Positions 1 through 10,062 are shown, counted from the stretch's first letter. The stretch is DNA of 64,000 nucleotides from Methylotenera sp. (GCA_021732365.1 JAKFVD010000020.1:1-64000); one strand, 5' to 3'. The notes: a model not told the origin generated them from the letters alone. Numbers and translations: made by a program.

Positions 1-100
1 GCCACTCGCCACCAGACCGAAGTCCGTGCTGCCGTTCGACTTGCATGTGTAAAGCATTCCGCCAGCGTTCAATCTGAGCCATGATCAAACTCTTCAGTTT
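1..100 (-). rRNA. rrs: 16S ribosomal RNA, 5' end only
   Basis: Read on the minus strand, this is the start of a bacterial 16S rRNA: it has AGAGTTTGATCATGGCTCAG followed by AACGCTGGCGG and ACATGCAAGTCGAACGG, the universal 5' sequence. The mature 5' end lies near 100 and the gene runs off the left edge. The variable region after CGAACGG resembles Methylophilaceae, which is an impression from memory. Confidence 0.97.
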
Positions 101-412
101 AATGTATGACTATTACTTTTTCCTCTTTCGAGGTGGTATTCGCTTTTTGCTTTGCAACTCAATCATGGCTTAGAGAAATTCTAAGTATGTGTTGAGCTGG
201 TTTCTCAAATTCATTGTCAAGGTTTGTGTACCGCTTATCTATTACTAAATAAGCCTTATTACATACTTGTCATAAATTTAAGTGTAAGCATTTGTTATCT
301 TGAGTATCAACTTAAACCAAACAACAAAACATTCAAGGCCTAAACCTTGCATTCGTTGCGTCTAAGTCAATTTTTCTTGACCACAAACACCCACACTTAT
401 CAGTCGTTCAGT

Positions 413-424
413 TTGTTAAAGAGC
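413..424 (-). promoter_or_regulatory. boxA antitermination site of the rRNA leader
   Basis: The minus strand reads GCTCTTTAACAA, which matches the rRNA boxA consensus (TGCTCTTTAACA) bound by NusB/S10. It lies between the promoters and the 16S start, the usual place. Confidence 0.85.
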
Positions 425-495
425 TTGTTTTTCTACTGCAAGAAGTGAATCACTTTTGAGTATTTCGTTTCACGCTTTGCGTTAACGAGGTGCGC

Positions 496-523
496 ATTAT
501 ACAGAGCTTTTAAGCCGCGTCAA
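496..523 (-). promoter_or_regulatory. rRNA promoter P2 (sigma-70)
   Basis: The minus strand has TTGACG (518-523), a 16-base spacer and a consensus TATAAT (496-501), followed by a GC-rich discriminator (GCGCACC). GC-rich discriminators are typical of rRNA promoters repressed by ppGpp during the stringent response. Confidence 0.85.
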
Positions 524-619
524 CACTAATTTCGAAACATTTCTAATTAATATTAACGGTATAACTTGTTGCGTCTTTTTTGTTGCTTTTCGTTAACGGT
601 TGTCTGTAACGAGGTGCGC

Positions 620-647
620 ATTTTACAGAGGCTTAAACTTTGGTCAA
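620..647 (-). promoter_or_regulatory. rRNA promoter P1 (sigma-70)
   Basis: The minus strand has TTGACC (642-647), a 16-base spacer and TAAAAT (620-625), with the same GCGCACCTCG discriminator as P2. It is the upstream member of the tandem pair. Confidence 0.8.
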
Positions 648-711
648 GCCCTATTTGCGCTTAATTACAAAATTATTACAATTAAGTGCAAATGGCGATA
701 AAACTTAACCA

Positions 712-1923
712 TTAAATCAGGTTAACTTTTGCAAATTTGCGTTTACCTACTTGCGCAATTACCGCAACGCCTTTGCTTAATTGCAGGTTTTTGTCTTCTA
801 TTTTTTGGCTATCTAACTTAACCCCGCCTTGCTGAATCGCTCTAATGGCTTCACTGGTACTTTCAACCAAGCCAGCTAGTTTCAATAATTGTGCAATTCC
901 AATTGATGCGCCTTCAATATTAATAGTCACTTCTTGCACTTCATCTGGCACTCCGCCTTTGGCGCGTGTTTGAAAATCATTGAGTGCTTTTTCAGCGTCC
1001 GCCTGACTATGAAAGCGCGCCACAATTTCCTGTGCAAACTTAACCTTAATATTGCGCGGATTCTCGCCAGCAACAACTGCTGATTTCCAATTTTGAACGG
1101 TTTCTAAAGACTCAAATGAAAGTAACTCTATATAACGCCACATTAATGCATCGCTAATCGACATCAATTTTGCAAAGATAATTTCAGGTGGCTCATTAAT
1201 GCCAACATAATTATTTAGCGATTTGGACATTTTATTGATGCCATCCAAACCTTCTAATAATGGCATGGTTAAAACGCACTGCTGGCTTTGGCCTGCTTGT
1301 TTTTGTAGCTCACGTCCCATTAATAAGTTAAATTTCTGGTCTGTTCCGCCCAACTCCACATCCGCTTTTAATGCGACTGAATCGTAGCCTTGTAATAACG
1401 GATACATAAATTCATGAATGGCAATTGGCAGATTGCCTTTGAAGCGCTTTGAGAAATCATCGCGTTCCAACATGCGCGCAACTGTTAAGCTTGAGGCTAA
1501 TTTAAGCATGCCCGCCGCACCTAAATCGGTTAGCCAGCTTGAGTTAAACACAATCTCAGTTTTATCTTTATCTAAAATTTTGAATACTTGGCTTGCATAA
1601 GATTGTGCGTTTTCAATCACCTGCTCTTTGGTTAAAGGTGGCCGCGTCGCACTTTTGCCAGTAGGGTCGCCAATCATGCCAGTAAAATCGCCAATCAAAA
1701 ATAACACTTGGTGGCCTAAATCTTGAAAATGACGCAGCTTGTTAATGAGCACCGTATGTCCCAAATGCAAATCTGGCGCGGTAGGATCAAAGCCAGCCTT
1801 AATGCGCAGCGGGATTCCTTTTTTTAACTTTTCGATCAGCTCTTGCTCAATTAATAACTCCTCACAACCGCGCTTAATGATGGCTAATGATTGATTGATG
1901 TCGGTATTCACGGCTTTTTCCAA
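712..1923 (-). CDS. tyrS: Tyrosyl-tRNA synthetase
   Basis: This class I aminoacyl-tRNA synthetase charges tRNA-Tyr in the cytoplasm. The 403-residue protein has the family's usual length. The HIGH-type signature is HLGH at residues 53-56 and the KMSKS loop is present near residue 231. The N-terminal fold includes [14 protein letters not shown] and [15 protein letters not shown]. An S4-like RNA-binding domain ends the protein (about 340-403). It stands alone, divergent from the M23 peptidase gene, with about 100 bases of shared promoter region. The neighbouring 16S operon is transcribed in the same direction. Confidence 0.97.
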   Translation of the reverse strand: MEKAVNTDINQSLAIIKRGCEELLIEQELIEKLKKGIPLRIKAGFDPTAPDLHLGHTVLINKLRHFQDLGHQVLFLIGDFTGMIGDPTGKSATRPPLTKEQVIENAQSYASQVFKILDKDKTEIVFNSSWLTDLGAAGMLKLASSLTVARMLERDDFSKRFKGNLPIAIHEFMYPLLQGYDSVALKADVELGGTDQKFNLLMGRELQKQAGQSQQCVLTMPLLEGLDGINKMSKSLNNYVGINEPPEIIFAKLMSISDALMWRYIELLSFESLETVQNWKSAVVAGENPRNIKVKFAQEIVARFHSQADAEKALNDFQTRAKGGVPDEVQEVTINIEGASIGIAQLLKLAGLVESTSEAIRAIQQGGVKLDSQKIEDKNLQLSKGVAVIAQVGKRKFAKVNLI

Positions 1924-2027
1924 TGACTAAAAGGTGGTATTTTTACAAATTGTTACTTTTTATTGCGAGAAAAATTCTGTTACCATTCTTTTCTACTTAA
2001 GCATTTGAGCGGTTATTCACTACTTTT

Positions 2028-3374
2028 ATGACGCAATTTTTCAACAAAAACGGGCAAAAATCTAAGCTAGCTATTTTAGCGCAAAACACTTTGCAGAGTT
2101 TGTCCAAATTAAAAATACGCTGGCTGGCTGTGCTTTTAGTTTTACCATTCTTTGTCATCGTCGCCGCCTTTGGCACGGTGTCGCCTGAGCAGCCACGTTA
2201 CGTTAAATCTGAAATTATCACCGAAGAGGTCACTTTGCCACTGGCTGTTCATCATGTGAATCGTGATGAAGAGTTTTGGCAGATTGATCAGGTGCGACGC
2301 GACGACACTTTAGGTGTCTTATTTAAACGCATGACGATACGCGATGAAGATGCGATTAAATTTTTAATGTTAAGCCCAGATGCGCGCGCGATTAATACCC
2401 AACTCATTCCTGGTCACAGGTTGGAAATTAAAACCAACTTAGAAGGCAAATTATTGCATTTAGAGTACGAAGTAGATCACGAAACTATTTTAGTTGCGGG
2501 TTTAACTCCTAGCGGCTATCAAGTTGCAACACAAAAGTTAATCCTTGAAAATCATCAAGTTTTGAAATCGGCTGTTATTATCGACTCTCTATTTGGTGCA
2601 ACCGATGATGCTGGCATTCCAGATCAAATTGCCTTACAAATTGCTGATATATTTTCTAGCGAAATTGATTTTCATGATGATTTAAGGCCGGGCGATTATT
2701 TCAATGTGGTTTACGAAGCTTTTTATAATGCTGGCGAAATGATGAAAATCGGTAATGTATTAGCGGTTGAATTTGTGAACAAAGGCAAAAAATATCAAGC
2801 GATTCACTTTGGCGATGCTGAAGGTAAATTTGCTTATTACACGCCAGAAGGCAAAAGTTTACATCGATCATTTTTACGCTCACCGCTTGAATTTACGCGC
2901 ATAAGCTCATCATTTAGCAGCGGGCGCTACCATCCCATTTTAAATCGTATCAAAGCGCACAAAGGGGTTGATATGGCAGCGCCAACAGGTACGCGTATTA
3001 AGGCATCGGGCAATGGTGTAGTAGATTTTGTTGGCCGAAAAGGCGGTTACGGCAATGTGATTGTACTTAAACATGAAAATGGTATTAGTACGGTTTATGG
3101 CCATTTATCACGTTTTGCGCCAGGCTTACGCAGGGGTATGCGCGTATCGCAAAACGATATTATTGGCTATGTAGGGATGACTGGTTTAGCCACAGGGCCA
3201 CATCTGCATTATGAATTTTTGGTGAATAAAGTGCATCGCGACCCAATGAAAGTGGCTTTACCAATGAGCGTGCCGATTGATCATCAGCACAAGCAAGCAT
3301 TTGATGCACAAAGCTTGAATTTAATGGCGCAAATTGAGATGTTAAACCGCAGGCAAGTTGCTTCTAATCGTTAA
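2028..3374 (+). CDS. mepM: M23-family murein endopeptidase (MepM-like)
   Basis: This is a membrane-anchored peptidoglycan DD-endopeptidase of 448 residues. A single transmembrane segment lies near residues 32-50 (WLAVLLVLPFFVIVAAF) and is followed by an OapA/LysM-like region. The M23 catalytic domain is C-terminal (about 295-410), with zinc ligands HKGVD near 310 and HLHYE near 392. Such enzymes cut cross-links so that new murein can be inserted. The gene sits two bases upstream of anmK, the same arrangement as in many beta- and gammaproteobacteria, which joins wall turnover with recycling. The symbol is assigned by architecture, so related endopeptidase names are possible. Confidence 0.88.
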   Translation: MTQFFNKNGQKSKLAILAQNTLQSLSKLKIRWLAVLLVLPFFVIVAAFGTVSPEQPRYVKSEIITEEVTLPLAVHHVNRDEEFWQIDQVRRDDTLGVLFKRMTIRDEDAIKFLMLSPDARAINTQLIPGHRLEIKTNLEGKLLHLEYEVDHETILVAGLTPSGYQVATQKLILENHQVLKSAVIIDSLFGATDDAGIPDQIALQIADIFSSEIDFHDDLRPGDYFNVVYEAFYNAGEMMKIGNVLAVEFVNKGKKYQAIHFGDAEGKFAYYTPEGKSLHRSFLRSPLEFTRISSSFSSGRYHPILNRIKAHKGVDMAAPTGTRIKASGNGVVDFVGRKGGYGNVIVLKHENGISTVYGHLSRFAPGLRRGMRVSQNDIIGYVGMTGLATGPHLHYEFLVNKVHRDPMKVALPMSVPIDHQHKQAFDAQSLNLMAQIEMLNRRQVASNR

Positions 3375-3376
3375 AT

Positions 3377-4477
3377 ATGCACAGTGCGCAATTATTTATC
3401 GGCATCATGTCTGGCACCAGCTTAGATGGTATTGATGTTGCACTTTGCGATTTAAAGAACCATCAATGCCAAGTAATTGCCACGCACTTTTTGGCCTACC
3501 CACAAGCATTAAAAACCCAGCTGCTACAGCTGCATACCGCTACTGAAAACGAGTTGGAAACAACCGTATTAACGGCCAACGAACTTGCATTTTTGTATGC
3601 TAAAGCTGTTAATTCGTTGCTAGAAAAGCAAAATATTAAGGCTGAGGCAATCACTGCAATTGGCTGCCACGGCCAAACCATTCGCCACAGACCAGAGCTT
3701 GGATTTACTGTGCAAATTGGCAACGCGGCTTTGTTGGCAGAACTCACCAATATCACGGTGGTTTCAGATTTTAGAAGCCGCGATATTGCAGCGGGCGGAC
3801 AGGGTGCGCCGTTGGTGCCCGCTTTCCATCAGGCAATATTTGCTGCTAGTCAATCGAATAGGGCACTTATTAACATCGGTGGCATCGCTAATATTACTTA
3901 TCTTGCAAAAAGTGGCGAGGTATTGGGGTTTGATTCAGGCCCAGGCAATATGTTGCTAGATGCTTGGACAAAACAGCATTTGGGCAAAGATTATGATGCA
4001 AACGGCGCATGGGCAACAACAGGTGAAGTCATTGAGCCGCTATTATTAAAAATGTTGGCTGAACCCTACTTTGCGTTACCACCACCCAAAAGCACTGGAC
4101 GTGATTTATTTAATGACGCTTGGCTAGCGCAGCACTTGGCTCAGTCTGATTATCGCCCTCAAGATGTCGCCTGCACCTTGGTTTTACTGACTGCGCGCAC
4201 CATTCATGATGCGCTCGCCCGATTTTGTGGCGATGTTAATAGCGTTTATTTATGTGGCGGCGGTGCGCATAACGCACTGCTAACTCAACATTTAAAACAA
4301 TTATTGGGTAGCACGCAGCTCTCTAACACAACAGAATTAGGCGTAGGCGTAGACTGGGTGGAGGCTGCTGCCTTTGCCTGGCTTGCTAAACAAACAATCG
4401 GCCACAAACCCAGCAACCTGCCCGCAGTGACAGGCGCCAAAGGTTTGCGTGTGTTGGGCGCAATTTATTCAGCCTAA
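3377..4477 (+). CDS. anmK: Anhydro-N-acetylmuramic acid kinase
   Basis: AnmK phosphorylates and hydrolyses 1,6-anhydro-MurNAc to MurNAc-6-phosphate in peptidoglycan recycling. The 366-residue protein opens with the family hallmark FIGIMSGTSLDGIDVAL (ATP-binding and substrate loop). It also has GCHGQTIRHRP, DFRSRDIAAGGQGAPLVPAFH and GFDSGPGNMLLD, all typical of AnmK. The start is two bases after the upstream peptidase stop, so the two genes form an operon. Confidence 0.96.
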   Translation: MHSAQLFIGIMSGTSLDGIDVALCDLKNHQCQVIATHFLAYPQALKTQLLQLHTATENELETTVLTANELAFLYAKAVNSLLEKQNIKAEAITAIGCHGQTIRHRPELGFTVQIGNAALLAELTNITVVSDFRSRDIAAGGQGAPLVPAFHQAIFAASQSNRALINIGGIANITYLAKSGEVLGFDSGPGNMLLDAWTKQHLGKDYDANGAWATTGEVIEPLLLKMLAEPYFALPPPKSTGRDLFNDAWLAQHLAQSDYRPQDVACTLVLLTARTIHDALARFCGDVNSVYLCGGGAHNALLTQHLKQLLGSTQLSNTTELGVGVDWVEAAAFAWLAKQTIGHKPSNLPAVTGAKGLRVLGAIYSA

Positions 4478-4552
4478 GCATTTTTAATATTGAAACATTT
4501 GGTATTATTGTTGCTTGAACACACTAATCAACATGCAGATTAAAGATTGACT

Positions 4553-5851
4553 ATGACCACAAAGCCAACAAAAGCCACCATTACCTTTGATAACGGCACA
4601 GCGCCTATTGAATTACCTGTACTCTCTGGTAGCTTAGGTAATGATGTCATTGATATTCGTAGCCTCGGCAAGCATGGTGTTTATACCTATGACCCTGGTT
4701 TTATGGCGACGGCAGCCTGCCAATCGAACATCACGTTTATTGATGGCGAAAAAGGCCTGCTTTACCATCGTGGCTACCCCATCGAACAACTGGCAGAGCA
4801 CTGTAACTTTTTAGAAGTTTCTTATTTATTAATGCATGGCGAATTGCCAAATGCCACGCAAAAAGCTGAATTCACTCACTTAATCAGCGGCCACACCATG
4901 TTGCACGATCAACTCAGCAACGTATTCCGTGGCTTTAGGCGCGACGCACACCCGATGGCGGTCATGATTGGTGTAGTTGGCTCTATGTCGGCTTTCTATT
5001 TCGATCAGATGGATGTTTACAATCCGCAACACCGCATCGCCTCTGCCTATCGTTTATTGGCAAAAGTGCCGACCATTGCCGCCTGGAGTTATAAATACAA
5101 TCAGGGCCAACCCTTTATGTATCCGCAGAATAAATACAATTATGCAGAAAACTTTATGCATATGATGTTTGCCACGCCTTGCGAAGAATACGTACCAAAC
5201 CCTGTGCTAGCCAAAGCGTTTGAGAAGATCCTGATTCTGCATGCTGATCATGAACAAAATGCCTCAACCAGCACCGTGCGTCTAGTCGGCTCAAGCGGTG
5301 CCAATCCGTTCGCTAGCATTTCTGCAGGTATCGCTTCACTTTGGGGGCCTGCACATGGCGGCGCCAACGAAGCGACCTTGAAGATGTTAGAAGAGATGGG
5401 CGATATTTCTCGTATTGGCGAATTTATCAAACGCACCAAAGACAAAAGTGACTCTTTCCGCCTGATGGGTTTTGGCCATCGCGTCTATCGCAGCATGGAT
5501 CCACGCGCGTCTATCATGCAAAAAACTTGCTACGAAGTGCTGAATGAGCTTGGTTTGCATGACGACCCAATATTTAAGCTCGCCATGCAATTAGAAAAAA
5601 TCGCCTTAGAAGATGAGTATTTTGTTTCACGCAAATTATATCCAAATGTCGATTTTTACAGCGGCATCGTCATGCGCGCCATGGGCATTCCAAACTCGAT
5701 GTTTACTGCCATCTTCGCATTAGCCCGCACCGCTGGCTGGATAGCGCAATGGTCGGAAATGAATGCAGACCCAGAACACAAAATTGGGCGGCCTAGACAG
5801 CTTTATACGGGAGAGGCTAGACGTGAGTTTGTGCCAATAGATAAGCGTTAG
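4553..5851 (+). CDS. gltA: Citrate synthase (type II, hexameric kind)
   Basis: The enzyme condenses oxaloacetate and acetyl-CoA to citrate, the entry step of the TCA cycle. From ATG 4553 the protein has 432 residues; a TTG six bases upstream is in frame but less likely. Active-site elements are visible: [11 protein letters not shown] (first catalytic His), [13 protein letters not shown] (second His and Arg) and YPNVDFYSG (catalytic Asp). The N-terminal region with [20 protein letters not shown] is that of proteobacterial GltA. It is transcribed alone, convergent with the esterase gene. Confidence 0.96.
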   Translation: MTTKPTKATITFDNGTAPIELPVLSGSLGNDVIDIRSLGKHGVYTYDPGFMATAACQSNITFIDGEKGLLYHRGYPIEQLAEHCNFLEVSYLLMHGELPNATQKAEFTHLISGHTMLHDQLSNVFRGFRRDAHPMAVMIGVVGSMSAFYFDQMDVYNPQHRIASAYRLLAKVPTIAAWSYKYNQGQPFMYPQNKYNYAENFMHMMFATPCEEYVPNPVLAKAFEKILILHADHEQNASTSTVRLVGSSGANPFASISAGIASLWGPAHGGANEATLKMLEEMGDISRIGEFIKRTKDKSDSFRLMGFGHRVYRSMDPRASIMQKTCYEVLNELGLHDDPIFKLAMQLEKIALEDEYFVSRKLYPNVDFYSGIVMRAMGIPNSMFTAIFALARTAGWIAQWSEMNADPEHKIGRPRQLYTGEARREFVPIDKR

Positions 5852-5864
5852 TTAACTTATAATT

Positions 5865-6497
5865 TTAACTAGCTATGAGGCCTAAATCTTGCAGTGCTTC
5901 GTAAATTTTTTGGCTTGTTTTTAAATAGCCGACTGCATTCGGATGTATTTGGTCAGATTTCAAACTTCTGTCTGATAAAACATCTGAAAATACATCCTTA
6001 ATCAAAGGCGTACTAGTTTCTTTGCAAATCAACTCATACATTGGATGGTCAGCTAAATTTCCCACTGCGGCTCTTAATGCATTAAATTCTGGTATTGCCA
6101 CCATAGCCGTTTGTATATTCTGCGCTTTGGCCAGCGCTAAAATAGCTTTTAAATTAGCGGTAGTTTGACTTTGTGGTAATTGACGCAAAAAATCGTTACC
6201 GCCTAATTCAACAATCAATAATTGTGGCTGATATTGAGTTAACAAATTTGGTAATCGCTGTAAACCACCTGCCGTTGTATCGCCTGGAATGCCTTCATTT
6301 ATTATTTTCCAACCAGTAGTTTGGGCTAACAAAGTAGGGTAATCTTCACCTTCTTTAGCACCAGTACCGTAACTTAAGCTATCGCCCAAAATCAGAACTG
6401 TTGCACCTTTTGGAATAGCGGGGAATTTTTCAGGCTGGCTACAAGCCGCCATTAACGTCATCAACAGCATACACAGTGCTGCACCAAATTTTTTCAT
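5865..6497 (-). CDS. GDSL/SGNH esterase, lipoprotein (TesA-like)
   Basis: This 210-residue hydrolase of the SGNH family (thioesterase I / arylesterase type) probably acts on ester or thioester substrates in the periplasm. Block I is LILGDSLSYGTG (nucleophile Ser), block III contains ELGGNDFLR, and the C-terminal block has DQIHPNAVGY (catalytic Asp and His). The N-terminus is a lipoprotein signal: MKKFGAALCMLLMTLMAAC with a lipobox Cys at residue 19. The gene lies downstream of erpA, separated by a terminator, and converges with gltA. The natural substrate cannot be read from sequence. Confidence 0.88.
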   Translation of the reverse strand: MKKFGAALCMLLMTLMAACSQPEKFPAIPKGATVLILGDSLSYGTGAKEGEDYPTLLAQTTGWKIINEGIPGDTTAGGLQRLPNLLTQYQPQLLIVELGGNDFLRQLPQSQTTANLKAILALAKAQNIQTAMVAIPEFNALRAAVGNLADHPMYELICKETSTPLIKDVFSDVLSDRSLKSDQIHPNAVGYLKTSQKIYEALQDLGLIAS

Positions 6498-6516
6498 ACG
6501 AATTAACCTTTAAAAC

Positions 6517-6545
6517 GAAAAAGCCAAGCAAATGCTTGGCTTTAA
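6517..6545 (-). terminator. Rho-independent terminator after erpA
   Basis: The stem AAGCCAAGC / GCTTGGCTT has an AAAT loop. On the minus strand it is followed by a T-run, so it ends the erpA transcript. On the plus strand the trailing TTTAAAT is weaker. Confidence 0.8.
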
Positions 6546-6579
6546 ATAAAGACTTAACACTAAAAAACGATCGAAAAAT

Positions 6580-6945
6580 TTAGACCGAAAACGAACTACC
6601 GCAACCACAAGTTGAAGTCGCTTGTGGGTTACGAATTACAAATTGTGAGCCTTGTAGATTATCTTGATAATCAATCTCTGCGCCCATCAAGTATTGCAGA
6701 CTCATCGGGTCAATTAACAGAGTCACTGTATCTTTTTGCACTTGCGTGTCGTCGTCGTTCACTTCTTCTTCAAACGTAAAACCGTATTGAAAACCTGAGC
6801 ATCCGCCACCGCTCACAAATACGCGTAGTTTCAAATCTGGGCTGCCTTCTTCCTCAATAAGCTCTTTCACTTTTTTGGCGGCATTATCGGTAAACACCAA
6901 TGGGGTTGGCATTTCTACATCGGGTAAGTCGGTCACTGCGTTCAT
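6580..6945 (-). CDS. erpA: Iron-sulfur cluster insertion protein ErpA
   Basis: This A-type carrier delivers Fe-S clusters to apoproteins, including those of isoprenoid synthesis and respiration. The 121-residue protein has the three conserved cysteines: one in [12 protein letters not shown] and two in the C-terminal [11 protein letters not shown] short N-terminal extension ([16 protein letters not shown]) precedes the domain, as in beta-proteobacterial ErpA. An AAGGAG ribosome binding site supports the ATG at 6945. It is a single-gene unit. Confidence 0.95.
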   Translation of the reverse strand: MNAVTDLPDVEMPTPLVFTDNAAKKVKELIEEEGSPDLKLRVFVSGGGCSGFQYGFTFEEEVNDDDTQVQKDTVTLLIDPMSLQYLMGAEIDYQDNLQGSQFVIRNPQATSTCGCGSSFSV

Positions 6946-7037
6946 GTTTACTCCTTAAACTTCATATACTTAACTACTATAGAACATAATTGGGGGTTAA
7001 TGTTCATTTTTACAAGCTATTAACAAATTAAGCTGAA

Positions 7038-7427
7038 TTAGAGCACATCGTCTGCTGCGCCATCACCTAGATAAACCAATTTACCCTCAATCACCGCGCC
7101 CGTATGCATTTCTAACGATTTGTAATATAAATCACCCGTAATGCGTGCTGTTGTTTGCAGCTCAATAAATTGGCTGGACTTTACAGGGCCAATGACTTTA
7201 CCAACCAATACGATTTTAGCGGCAGTTATCGCGCCCTCAATTTTGCCATGCTCACCTAGTATTAATGTACTTGGAGTGCCATTTTGCTCACTGACATTAC
7301 CACGAATCGCACCATCAACACGCAATCCACCGCTAAAATGTAAATCACCTTCAATGCGTGTATCTACACCTATTAATGTGTCGATACGATTATCAATTTT
7401 GTTGGCTTTCTTTCCAAACCCAAACAT
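7038..7427 (-). CDS. Bactofilin (polymer-forming cytoskeletal protein)
   Basis: Bactofilins form filaments from a right-handed beta-helix and scaffold wall or polar complexes. The 129 residues show the repeating glycine/hydrophobic pattern of this fold (TRIEGDLHFSGGLRVDGAIRG, then KIEGAITAAKIVLVGKVIGP). I chose ATG 7427 because GGGGAAAG lies just upstream; a GTG at 7439 in frame would add four residues. It sits downstream of a membrane coiled-coil gene on the same strand, a pairing common in betaproteobacteria. Confidence 0.92.
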   Translation of the reverse strand: MFGFGKKANKIDNRIDTLIGVDTRIEGDLHFSGGLRVDGAIRGNVSEQNGTPSTLILGEHGKIEGAITAAKIVLVGKVIGPVKSSQFIELQTTARITGDLYYKSLEMHTGAVIEGKLVYLGDGAADDVL

Positions 7428-7475
7428 AGCTTTCCCCACTGATTTTAATTTTCAGGCAAATGAATTGGACCAAGG

Positions 7476-7847
7476 CTATTTTGATCTTTTACCATTCAAC
7501 ATATTTTTGTAAAAGAATAAATCTTCTTTAATCTTAATATTCTCATCTTGAACGCTTGCAAGCTCTTTGGCAAGGTTATTATTGGTTGCCAGCTCGATTT
7601 GCAGCTCACGTTGCGCACCAACCAGCTTGGTTTGCAAGGCTTTATTCTCTAGCGCAATCTGTTCAGAACGTTGACGAATATTTCTGTTTTCGCCGTCATG
7701 CAACAACCAATAAGCCAACACAAAACCAAACACAACAAACAATACTGCTAGTAAGGTTTGAAAGTACCAAGGGCGTTTTGAACGCACTGCTACTTGCTTG
7801 GCAGTTAATCCAAAATGGCGGCGAATTTTACGGCGAACTGGTTTCAT
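7476..7847 (-). CDS. Small membrane coiled-coil protein (DUF6776-like)
   Basis: This 123-residue protein has a basic N-terminus, one transmembrane helix (about 28-50, TLLAVLFVVFGFVLAYWLL) and then a long coiled coil rich in Glu, Gln and Leu (about 58-112). The family assignment is from memory of genes adjacent to bactofilins. It may anchor the neighbouring bactofilin to the inner membrane, but this is inference. It starts six bases after the argC stop. Confidence 0.75.
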   Translation of the reverse strand: MKPVRRKIRRHFGLTAKQVAVRSKRPWYFQTLLAVLFVVFGFVLAYWLLHDGENRNIRQRSEQIALENKALQTKLVGAQRELQIELATNNNLAKELASVQDENIKIKEDLFFYKNMLNGKRSK

Positions 7848-7853
7848 AATACG

Positions 7854-8912
7854 TTATGGTAACAGTGGCACAACTTGCAAGCCGCAATGTTCATCCAGGC
7901 CAAACATGATATTCATGTTTTGAATGGCTTGCCCTGCCGCACCTTTCACTAGATTATCTTGCACGGCAACCACGGTTAAGTAGCCCGTATTGGCTTGTTT
8001 TTGCAGCGCAATACGCAATTGGTTCGAGCCACGTACTGAACGTGTTTCAGGCAAGCTGCCTGCTGGCAATACATCCACAAACTGTTCATGCGCATAACGC
8101 TGCTCATACAATGCTTGTAAATCTGCTTTTTGCCCTGCATCCGTTAACTTGACATAAATGGTAGACAACATGCCACGTATCATTGGAATCAAATGCGGTA
8201 CAAAGATAAAATCAATTTTTGCACCTGCCAGCTGAGTGAGTTGTGCATGAATTTCTGGGTGGTGCCTGTGCCCACTCACGCCATACGCTTTCATATTGTC
8301 GCTAGATTCTGCAAACAAGGTGGCGACTTCGGCTTTTCTACCTGCGCCAGATACGCCTGATTTTGCATCGGCAATAATAGGTGCTGAAAAATCAATTAAT
8401 CCAGCTTCTAGTAATGGCGCTAACCCTAGCACCACCGTTGTTGGATAACAGCCTGGGTTGCCAATCACTTTGGCAGTCTTGATTTGTTCACGATAAAGCT
8501 CTGGGATACCATATACCGCCTCACCCAACACGTCTGGGCAACTATGCGGCATCTTGTACCATTTTTCAAAAACAGCGGTATCTTGTAACCTAAAATCGGC
8601 CGCTAAATCGATGATTTTGACATTGGCTTTTAACAGCGCTTGCGCTTGGCTCATGGCCACGCCATGTGGGGTGGCAAAAAATACCACATCACAAGCGGTT
8701 AAGTCAGCCGTAGTAGGGTCAGAAAATGCCAAATCGACAAAGCCACGTAGGCTAGGGAACATATCGGCGACAGGCAAGCCTGCCTCGCCACGCGAGGTAA
8801 TGGCTGTTAGCTCTGCATGCGGATGAATAGCCAGCAGACGCAGCAGCTCAACACCTGTGTAACCAGTGCCGCCAACAATGCCCATTTTTAGTTTTTGATT
8901 TGCCATACCCAT
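7854..8912 (-). CDS. argC: N-acetyl-gamma-glutamyl-phosphate reductase
   Basis: ArgC catalyses the NADPH-dependent third step of arginine synthesis. The protein has up to 352 residues. The Rossmann motif [17 protein letters not shown] is near the N-terminus, the active-site cysteine is in [17 protein letters not shown], and [12 protein letters not shown] and GHRHHPEI complete the active site. Two in-frame ATGs (8912 and 8906) are possible starts. It lies downstream of rplM-rpsI but behind a terminator, so it probably has its own promoter in 8913-8952. Confidence 0.95.
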   Translation of the reverse strand: MGMANQKLKMGIVGGTGYTGVELLRLLAIHPHAELTAITSRGEAGLPVADMFPSLRGFVDLAFSDPTTADLTACDVVFFATPHGVAMSQAQALLKANVKIIDLAADFRLQDTAVFEKWYKMPHSCPDVLGEAVYGIPELYREQIKTAKVIGNPGCYPTTVVLGLAPLLEAGLIDFSAPIIADAKSGVSGAGRKAEVATLFAESSDNMKAYGVSGHRHHPEIHAQLTQLAGAKIDFIFVPHLIPMIRGMLSTIYVKLTDAGQKADLQALYEQRYAHEQFVDVLPAGSLPETRSVRGSNQLRIALQKQANTGYLTVVAVQDNLVKGAAGQAIQNMNIMFGLDEHCGLQVVPLLP

Positions 8913-8952
8913 TAACTACCGAAATAAAAATGTGAAAACGAAACCTTAAATG

Positions 8953-8979
8953 AAAAAGGCCGCTAACGCGACCTTTTTT
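8953..8979 (-). terminator. Rho-independent terminator after rpsI
   Basis: The minus strand reads AAAAAGGTCGC GTTA GCGGCCTTTTT, a stem with one G-T pair followed by a T-run. It lies 22 bases after the rpsI stop and separates the ribosomal protein pair from argC. Confidence 0.8.
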
Positions 8980-9001
8980 AACTTCTTGACGCCCAAATAA
9001 C

Positions 9002-9394
9002 TTAGCGTTTAGAGAATTGTTTACGACGACGCGCTTTGCGTAAGCCCACTTTTTTACGCTCTACTTCACGTGCATCACGTGTTACGAAACCAGCATGCGA
9101 CAATGCGCTTTTTAATGCTGCATCGTAGTCGATTAAGGCACGTGTGATACCGTGACGAACTGCACCAGCTTGGCCAGACTCACCACCACCGATTACATTG
9201 ACCATAATGTCAAAACTAGCTGTGTTGTTTGTTAGCTCTAGTGGTTGACGTAAAATCATGCGTGATGTCACGCGTGAGAAATATTCATCAACAGGCTTAT
9301 CATTCACAATGATATTGCCTTTACCAGATTTTAAAAACACGCGCGCTACTGAGCTTTTGCGGCGGCCTGTACCGTAATTGTATTTACCAATCAT
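9002..9394 (-). CDS. rpsI: 30S ribosomal protein S9
   Basis: S9 is a 30S head protein whose C-terminal tail reaches the P-site tRNA. The 130-residue protein begins [19 protein letters not shown] and ends with the basic tail [17 protein letters not shown], both diagnostic. It follows rplM by 10 bases in the universal rplM-rpsI operon. Confidence 0.98.
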   Translation of the reverse strand: MIGKYNYGTGRRKSSVARVFLKSGKGNIIVNDKPVDEYFSRVTSRMILRQPLELTNNTASFDIMVNVIGGGESGQAGAVRHGITRALIDYDAALKSALSHAGFVTRDAREVERKKVGLRKARRRKQFSKR

Positions 9395-9404
9395 TTCATC
9401 TACC

Positions 9405-9848
9405 TTAAATAGTCAGTGCTTTTGGTTGTTGTGCAGCGTGCTCGTGCTTGTCACCAGCATACACTTTCATTTTTTTAGCCATTGCATAGCCTAATGGACC
9501 TTTTGGCAACATGCCTTTTACTGCTTTTTCTAAAGCGCGACCAGGAAACTTGTCTTGCATTTTAGAGAATGTTGTTGTGCTGATGCCACCTGGGTAACCA
9601 GAGTGACTGTGGTATTTTTTATCAGTCGCTTTAGCGCCTGTTACTTTAATTTTGTCAGCATTAATCACCACAATATAATCGCCTGTATCAACGTGTGGTG
9701 TGTAAATGGTTTTATGCTTACCGCGTAGGCGGTGCGCTACTGCACTGGCTAAACGACCTAACACTAAGTCGGTTGCGTCAATTACAAACCAATCGCGTTG
9801 TACTTCATGCGATTTTGCAGAAAATGTTTTTCCAGAAAAAATATTCAT
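9405..9848 (-). CDS. rplM: 50S ribosomal protein L13
   Basis: L13 is an early-assembly 50S protein. The 147-residue sequence has the typical [17 protein letters not shown] and [19 protein letters not shown] segments and the [20 protein letters not shown] region. It is slightly longer than the usual 142 because of a few residues at the N-terminus. It is the first gene of rplM-rpsI; the 259-base gap upstream must hold its promoter. Confidence 0.98.
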   Translation of the reverse strand: MNIFSGKTFSAKSHEVQRDWFVIDATDLVLGRLASAVAHRLRGKHKTIYTPHVDTGDYIVVINADKIKVTGAKATDKKYHSHSGYPGGISTTTFSKMQDKFPGRALEKAVKGMLPKGPLGYAMAKKMKVYAGDKHEHAAQQPKALTI

Positions 9849-10046
9849 CGTATCACTACCTAATTCAATATAAGCTAATTCAGTTAAGCCAGTTCAGTAT
9901 CAAGCTATGGTTTATCTATAGCTTATAAAAACAAGAGGCTGGATTATATGCTTTTGCTTGTTAGCTTGTCAATTATAAAAAATCATTAAATGCTGGTTTT
10001 TAATACTTAAATACTGATTAAATGCATTTAATCGATTAGTTTTAGT

Positions 10047-10062
10047 TGGCACACCGATTGCT
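10047..10062 (+). promoter_or_regulatory. Sigma-54 (RpoN) promoter upstream of the FimV-like gene
   Basis: The sequence TGGCACACCGATTGCT matches the -24/-12 consensus TGGCACR-N4-TTGCW at every fixed base, with ten bases between the GG and GC pairs. It ends 45 bases before the FimV-like start codon and points towards it. RpoN promoters need an enhancer-binding activator. I did not identify its binding site in the 180 bases upstream. Confidence 0.75.

Larger units (their letters stand above)
101..711 (-). other. rRNA operon leader and promoter region
   Basis: This 600-base stretch has no gene. It holds the 16S leader with a boxA antitermination site and two tandem promoters reading leftward into the rRNA, listed separately. 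A 24-base block (483-506 and 607-630, one mismatch) covering the -10 and start region occurs twice, so one promoter probably arose by duplication of the other. Between 648 and 711 I see only AT-rich spacer before the end of tyrS. Confidence 0.8.
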
